A stretch of 10,229 bases of DNA, taken from assembly GCA_024643915.1 (NCBI GenBank), contig JAHEMB010000069.1:1-10229 (forward strand), given 5' to 3'. The DNA comes from Rhodothermaceae bacterium. GTDB taxonomy: Bacteria; Bacteroidota; Rhodothermia; Rhodothermales; JAHEMB01. The translations under genes and the position numbers were made by a program. This document shows, piece after piece, positions 6,521-10,229 of the stretch; position 1 is the stretch's first letter; each line of letters begins with the position of its first letter. The notes under the pieces are model-generated. The model made no database searches and was not told the DNA's origin. It saw only the letters and a list, made by a program, of their open reading frames with translations.

Positions 6521-6545
6521 TTTCAAATCCCGTGGATTTAAAATC
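6519..6545. repeat. 12-bp imperfect hairpin at the end of the DUF885 gene
   Basis: GATTTCAAATCC (6519-6530) can pair with GGATTTAAAATC (6534-6545) around a CGT loop, with one mismatch. It begins inside the TGA stop codon. The stem is AT-rich and has no T-run after it, so a rho-independent terminator is doubtful; it may protect the 3' end or be another spacer repeat. Confidence 0.5.
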
Positions 6546-6548
6546 GCA

Positions 6549-6677
6549 TGAACGTGTGGGAGTGTGGACGTATGGAGGATGGCGATGGGCGATGAGCGAT
6601 AGACGAGGAGGCACGATGAACCTCGCCCGATCTGAGCAAGCTGCTCTTTATCATCCATCGTCGATGGTCCATCGTCG
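6549..6677. repeat. Mosaic of short repeats in the DUF885-EamA spacer, including copy 3 of the GTGTGGACG family
   Basis: 6549-6576 carries TGAACGTGTGG and GTGTGGACGTATGGA, exact words of the family seen at 1069-1124 and 4636-4720. It is followed by a GCGATGGGCGATGAGCGAT stutter (about 6577-6600). After a short unique stretch come two overlapping 13-bp perfect palindromes, CCATCGTCGATGG (6655-6667) and CGATGGTCCATCG (6662-6674). No gene is visible in the 187-bp spacer. Confidence 0.75.
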
Positions 6678-6707
6678 GCGAGCAAAGCGAGCCCTTTCCT
6701 AGCGCGT

Positions 6708-7613
6708 ATGGGTTACGTCTACATCCTCCTGGCTGCTGCCTGCTGGGCGCTCATCGGGCCGGTCTCCCGCTTTGCCTTCGCCGAGGGCGTGGGGCCGCTG
6801 GAGGTGGCTTTCTGGCGGGCCGCGTTCGGCAGCGTGCTTTTTGGGCTGCACACCGTCCTCACGCGGGCGCCGCGTGTGGCGCGGTCGGACTGGCCGGCGA
6901 TGGCGCTCTTCGGCCTCCTGGGCGTGTCACTTTTCTACAGCGCGTACCTGCTGGCGGTGGAAGAAGGCGGGGCGGCATTATCGGCGGTGCTGCTCTACAC
7001 GGCGCCCGCGTGGGTGGCGGGGATGAGCGCCCTCTGGCTGAGCGAGCGCATGACGGCGCGCAAGCTGGCAGCGGTGGGGCTGACCATCGCTGGCGTGGCG
7101 GTCATCGCCCTGGGCGGGGGCGGCGCGGTGCGGTTTTCCGTTGCCGCCCTGGCATGGGGGCTCGTCGCGGGGTGGTGCTATGCGCTCTACTATCCGTTCG
7201 GCAAGCGCTATTTTGCCCGGTATGCACCGGCGGGCGTGTATGCCCTCGCCCTCCCGGTAGGCGCGCTCGGACTGCTGCCGTTCGTCGCGTTTGCGACGAA
7301 GAGCCTCGTGGCGTGGGCCGCTATCGGCTGGCTCAGCGTGTTCTCGACCTACCTTGCCTATCTTTTCTATGGCCTCGGCTTGCAACGCCTCGAAGCCACC
7401 CGCGCCAGCATCATTGCCACACTCGAACCGGTCATCGCGGCGGGCGTGGCCTACCTGTGGTGGGACGAGCGCTTCGGGCTTTGGGGCTATGCGGGCGCCG
7501 TCCTCATCCTGGCCGGCGTCCTCCTTGCCGTCACCGGTCGGCGGCGAGGGCCGGACGACGAACAACCGATCACGGACGGGGAACGAATTGCTCATGACCA
7601 AGGCTATGCTTGA
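6708..7613 (+). CDS. EamA/DMT-superfamily membrane transporter
   Basis: 301-residue inner-membrane protein with two tandem EamA repeats (about residues 3-134 and 145-280) and about ten predicted membrane helices, the normal layout of drug/metabolite transporters. The opening MGYVYILLAAACWALIGPVSRFAF and the first-repeat segment YTAPAWVAGMSALWLSERMTARK are typical, as is the second-repeat ATLEPVIAAGVAYLWWDERF with the conserved ATLEPV motif. The C-terminal 25 residues are charged and probably cytoplasmic. The last 20 bases overlap the start of the dehydratase gene, so the two are almost certainly co-transcribed and perhaps translationally coupled. EamA proteins are mostly exporters of metabolites or amino acids; substrate cannot be read from sequence. 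Context suggests hydroxyproline, proline or a pathway intermediate. The start codon lacks a recognisable ribosome binding site. Confidence 0.9.
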   Translation: MGYVYILLAAACWALIGPVSRFAFAEGVGPLEVAFWRAAFGSVLFGLHTVLTRAPRVARSDWPAMALFGLLGVSLFYSAYLLAVEEGGAALSAVLLYTAPAWVAGMSALWLSERMTARKLAAVGLTIAGVAVIALGGGGAVRFSVAALAWGLVAGWCYALYYPFGKRYFARYAPAGVYALALPVGALGLLPFVAFATKSLVAWAAIGWLSVFSTYLAYLFYGLGLQRLEATRASIIATLEPVIAAGVAYLWWDERFGLWGYAGAVLILAGVLLAVTGRRRGPDDEQPITDGERIAHDQGYA

Positions 7614-8649
7614 CTTTTCGGCAGCGCTCGGGTGGGAGCCTCGCGATGGATGGGAGACCATCACGACCATCGACGCGCACACGGAGGGAGAGCCGCTGCG
7701 GGTGATCCTTGCCGGCTACCCGTCGCTCGAAGGCGCGGACATCCTGGCGCGGCGGCGCTTTGCGAAAACGCACCTCGACCGGCTGCGCACGGCGCTCATG
7801 TGGGAGCCGCGCGGTCACGCCGACATGTACGGCTGCCTGCTCACACCACCCGTTTCCCCGAAGGCCGACTTCGGCGTGCTGTTCCTCCACAACGAGGGCT
7901 ACTCGACGATGTGCGGCCACGGCATCATCGCCGTGACGAAGGTGGTGCTGGAGTCGGGGATGCTGCCGATGCAGGCGCCCGTCACCCCTCTCGGCATCGA
8001 CACGCCGGCAGGGCTGGTGACGGCGTTCGCGCACGTGGAGGATGGCGTGGTGGAGCGCGTCGCCTTTCGCAACGTGCCCTCTTTCGTGGCCGAGCTGGAC
8101 GCTGAGGTGGCGGTGCCGGGCCTGGGGCGCGTGCGCTACGACCTCGCTTTCGGCGGCGCCTTCTATGCGTTCGTGCAGGCCGAGGACGTGGGGTTGACCT
8201 GCACGCCCGATGATTTCGGCGCGCTCATCGAAAAGGGCCGGGCGATCAAGCACGCGGTGATGGAAAGCAGGATCATCGCGCATCCCTTCGACGACGACCT
8301 GGGCTTTCTCTACGGCACCATCTTCATTGGTCCAGCGGAGGACCCGGCGGCGCACAGCCGCAACGTCTGCGTGTTTGCCGAGGGCGAGGTGGACCGCAGC
8401 CCGACGGGCACGGGCGTCAGCGCCCGCGCCGCGATCCATTTTGCGCGCGGCGAGATCGGCGTCGGCGAACCGCTGATCATCGAAAGCATCCTCGGCAGCC
8501 GCTTCCGCGTCCAAGTGGCCGAGGAGACGACGTTCGGCCAGCATCAGGCCGTCGTGCCTGAAGTCGAGGGCCGCGCCTACCTCACGGGCCGCCACACGTT
8601 TTTCCTCGACCCCGCCGACCCGCTGCGCGACGGGTTTATCCTTCGCTGA
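7594..8649 (+). CDS. Trans-3-hydroxy-L-proline dehydratase (proline racemase superfamily)
   Basis: Predicted to dehydrate trans-3-hydroxy-L-proline to delta1-pyrroline-2-carboxylate in the cytoplasm. The 351-residue protein has the superfamily fold signatures TIDAHTEGEPLRV, WEPRGHADMYG and MCGHGIIAV with Cys107. At the second catalytic position, where racemases and epimerases have Cys, it has Thr271 in DRSPTGTGVSAR; this Cys/Thr pair defines the dehydratase subgroup. The C-terminus ends normally with FFLDPADPLRDGFIL. I chose the ATG at 7594 because it lies about 20 codons before the conserved core and overlaps the transporter by 20 bases; the much longer open frame upstream is a shadow of the transporter. 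The next gene, starting within 45 bases of its stop, encodes a ketimine reductase of the kind that completes this pathway to L-proline. Activity on other 3-hydroxyproline stereoisomers is possible. Confidence 0.9.
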   Translation: MTKAMLDFSAALGWEPRDGWETITTIDAHTEGEPLRVILAGYPSLEGADILARRRFAKTHLDRLRTALMWEPRGHADMYGCLLTPPVSPKADFGVLFLHNEGYSTMCGHGIIAVTKVVLESGMLPMQAPVTPLGIDTPAGLVTAFAHVEDGVVERVAFRNVPSFVAELDAEVAVPGLGRVRYDLAFGGAFYAFVQAEDVGLTCTPDDFGALIEKGRAIKHAVMESRIIAHPFDDDLGFLYGTIFIGPAEDPAAHSRNVCVFAEGEVDRSPTGTGVSARAAIHFARGEIGVGEPLIIESILGSRFRVQVAEETTFGQHQAVVPEVEGRAYLTGRHTFFLDPADPLRDGFILR

Positions 8650-8691
8650 ATGGAGCACCTTTTTCGCTCTTCCGCTTTCTCCCCTCCTCGC

Positions 8692-9681
8692 ATGTCCGAC
8701 CTCACCCTGCGCTTGATCACCGGAGACCATGTGCAGGCGCTGTTGCCCATGCCGCGCGCCATCGCGTTGATGCGCGAGGCGTTCGCACAGCTCTCGGCGG
8801 GGCGGGCCGAGGTGCCGGTGCGGACGGGCGTGGAGGCGCCGGAGACGGGTTGCCGCACCCTCGTCATGCCCAGCTACCTGCCGGACCAGCGCCAGGTCGG
8901 GCTGAAGGTGGTGACGGTGCAGGAGCAGAACGCTGCGCGCAGCCTGCCGACCATCCACGGTCTGATGCTCGTCCTCGATGCCGAGACGGGCCGCCCGGTG
9001 GCCCTCCTGGATGCCGAGGCGCTGACAGCGATCCGCACCGGCGCTGCCTCCGGCCTGGCCACCGACCTGCTGGCCCGCCCCGACGCCCGTGTGGCAGCGA
9101 TCTTCGGCGCGGGGGCGCAGGCGCGGACGCAGCTCGAAGCCGTCTGCGCCGTCCGCCCCATCGAGCGTGCCCTCGTTTTCAGCAGGACGCGGGAGAAAGC
9201 CGAGCGGCTTGCCGCTGAGATGGCAGCCCGGCTCGGCCTCGAAGTACGGGCCGTTGACGCGCCCGAGGCGTTGCGTGAGGCCGATGTGATCTGCACCGCC
9301 ACCACCGCCGTCACCCCGGTTTTCTCCGCCGATAACGTGAAGCCGGGGGCGCACCTCAACGGCATCGGCGCGTACCGGCCCGACATGGCCGAGATCCCCG
9401 CCGACCTCCTCCTGCGGGCCAGGGTTGTGGTCGATCACCGCGCTTCCTGCCTCGAAGAAGCGGGCGACCTGCTCCAGCCCCTTGAAGCCGGCCTCTTCAC
9501 CGAGGAGCAGATCTACGCCGAGATCGGCGAGCTGGTGTTGGGGAGAAAGCCGGGGCGCACGTCGGCGGAGGAGATCACGGTGTTCAAGTCGGTCGGCAAC
9601 GCGGTGCAGGACCTGGCGGCGGCGGGCTTCGTCGTGGCAGAAGCCGAGCGACTGGGGCTGGGCACCGAGGCGACACTCTAA
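8692..9681 (+). CDS. Delta1-pyrroline-2-carboxylate reductase (ornithine cyclodeaminase/mu-crystallin family)
   Basis: Predicted NAD(P)H-dependent ketimine reductase turning delta1-pyrroline-2-carboxylate into L-proline, the step after 3-hydroxyproline dehydration. The 329-residue product has the OCD/mu-crystallin layout: substrate-domain Lys72 in VGLKVVT and Arg115 in TAIRTGAASGLATD, then a Rossmann domain with FGAGAQA (Gly139-Ala144). The later motif HLNGIGAYRPDMAEI resembles the ketimine-reductase/mu-crystallin version rather than the ornithine-cyclodeaminase version, which has an aspartate-containing GGDCPG-type segment. I prefer the ATG at 8692 (MSDLTLRLITGDHV) because it matches the family start; an ATG at 8650, immediately after the dehydratase TGA, would add 14 residues and cannot be excluded. 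Neither has a good ribosome binding site. Alternatives are alanine dehydrogenase or ornithine cyclodeaminase, both made less likely by the neighbouring dehydratase. Confidence 0.87.
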   Translation: MSDLTLRLITGDHVQALLPMPRAIALMREAFAQLSAGRAEVPVRTGVEAPETGCRTLVMPSYLPDQRQVGLKVVTVQEQNAARSLPTIHGLMLVLDAETGRPVALLDAEALTAIRTGAASGLATDLLARPDARVAAIFGAGAQARTQLEAVCAVRPIERALVFSRTREKAERLAAEMAARLGLEVRAVDAPEALREADVICTATTAVTPVFSADNVKPGAHLNGIGAYRPDMAEIPADLLLRARVVVDHRASCLEEAGDLLQPLEAGLFTEEQIYAEIGELVLGRKPGRTSAEEITVFKSVGNAVQDLAAAGFVVAEAERLGLGTEATL

Positions 9682-9701
9682 AGGCAACTACCTGCAATCG
9701 C

Positions 9702-10229
9702 ATGAAGCGCGCCCTTCCGATAGCCGCCGTCTTGTGCAGCGCGACGGCGCTGTTCCTCACGCTGTGGATCCTCGTGCCGGCGCCGCTGCCGGTCCTGTGG
9801 CTCGTCGCGGTGGTAGCCAGCGAATGGAGCCTCTACCTGGGCCTCCTCGCGCTTGCCGGGGTGCTGCTCGGCCTCCTCGCCCTCCGGCGGAAGTGGACCC
9901 GGTCTGGAAGCATTGCGGTGGGCGCCGGGGGCCTGGCCCTCGCCCTGGCGGCCTACCCGACGATTGCGATCCTGCCCGTCGCCAAGTCAGAGGCCGTGGA
10001 CCTTTCGCTGAGGCGCTACTGCTGCGCGTTTTCTGAGCCGGCCACCCCGACGGTGCAAACGGTGGACTATGCCCAGGTGGACGGGCAGACGTTGCAACTG
10101 GACGTCTATCTTCCCCCGCCTGCCGCCACGGCGCGCCCGGCGATGGTCGTGGTGCATGGCGGCTCGTGGGATGGGGGGCAACGCAGCGATTTCCCGCAAT
10201 GGAACGCGTGGCTCACCGCGCAGGGCTTC
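9702..10229 (+). CDS. Membrane-anchored alpha/beta hydrolase, 5' part only
   Basis: Open from the ATG at 9702 to the window edge (176 codons, no stop), 20 bases after the reductase gene. The N-terminal ~95 residues hold about three hydrophobic membrane segments (roughly 4-26, 29-61 and 69-93), beginning MKRALPIAAVLCS. A soluble domain follows: VDYAQVDGQTLQLDVYLPP is the usual opening strand pair of esterase/lipase-type alpha/beta hydrolases, and HGGSW at 152-156 is the oxyanion-hole motif of the HGG(G) esterase/peptidase group. The catalytic Ser, Asp and His would lie beyond the window. The substrate is unknown, and whether it belongs functionally to the hydroxyproline genes is unclear; short spacing suggests co-transcription. 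The soluble domain would probably face the periplasm if the three helices are real. Confidence 0.75.
   Translation, partial: MKRALPIAAVLCSATALFLTLWILVPAPLPVLWLVAVVASEWSLYLGLLALAGVLLGLLALRRKWTRSGSIAVGAGGLALALAAYPTIAILPVAKSEAVDLSLRRYCCAFSEPATPTVQTVDYAQVDGQTLQLDVYLPPPAATARPAMVVVHGGSWDGGQRSDFPQWNAWLTAQGF

Noticed and set aside
6519..6545. Rho-independent terminator after the DUF885 gene
   Set aside because: The stem is AT-rich, contains a mismatch, starts in the stop codon and has no T-run after it; recorded only as a hairpin.
5597..6685. A 362-codon minus-strand open frame opposite the DUF885 gene
   Set aside because: Lies opposite the conserved HExxPGHH region and extends through the repeat-filled spacer; no domain visible.
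7291..7593. Upstream extension of the dehydratase reading frame
   Set aside because: This stretch is inside the transporter gene in another frame and its translation is Ser/Pro/Arg-rich; the ATG at 7594 fits the family length.
8692..9681. Assignment as true ornithine cyclodeaminase
   Set aside because: The HLNGIGAYRPDMAEI segment fits the ketimine-reductase branch better, and the dehydratase next to it makes the matching substrate.
7570..9687. A 705-codon open frame on the minus strand across the dehydratase and reductase genes
   Set aside because: It is antisense to two genes with clear catalytic motifs, is rich in Arg, His, Gly and Ala as expected for the complement of GC-rich codons, and shows no recognisable domain.

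Overview
The window is GC-rich bacterial DNA (about two thirds G+C by eye), densely coding, with nine protein genes, the last cut by the window edge. No RNA genes, insertion sequences or CRISPR arrays are visible. Most genes lack a convincing Shine-Dalgarno sequence, and every spacer longer than about 80 bp carries short palindromic or stuttering repeats. This would fit a GC-rich member of the Bacteroidota/Rhodothermota or a similar free-living heterotroph, but nothing here fixes the taxon and that placement is a weak guess.

The left half (about 1-4472) reads on the minus strand as one probable operon: a DapA-family deaminase, a GntR/FCD regulator, an alpha-ketoglutaric semialdehyde dehydrogenase and a 4-hydroxyproline 2-epimerase. 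Together these supply three of the four enzyme steps that turn trans-4-hydroxy-L-proline into 2-oxoglutarate. The missing step, an FAD-dependent cis-4-hydroxy-D-proline oxidase or dehydrogenase, may lie just beyond position 1.

A 296-bp spacer (4473-4768) separates this operon from genes on the plus strand. It holds an AT-rich patch, a near-palindrome resembling a FadR-type GntR operator, and a nested inverted repeat. The plus-strand genes are a secreted DUF885 metallopeptidase-like protein, an EamA/DMT ten-helix transporter, a second proline-racemase-superfamily enzyme with the Cys/Thr active site of trans-3-hydroxy-L-proline dehydratase, an ornithine-cyclodeaminase/mu-crystallin-type ketimine reductase, and a membrane-anchored alpha/beta hydrolase. 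The dehydratase and reductase form the two-step route trans-3-hydroxy-L-proline to delta1-pyrroline-2-carboxylate to L-proline.

The locus therefore looks like a combined catabolic cluster for both natural hydroxyproline isomers. Both are found in collagen-type proteins, and a secreted peptidase and a transporter sit alongside. The linkage of the peptidase and the transporter to hydroxyproline is an inference from position only. The most unusual sequence-level features are a repeat family shared by three spacers, an epimerase whose usual C-terminal end appears to have been replaced by repeat-derived codons, and a regulator with altered metal-site residues and an exceptionally strong ribosome binding site.
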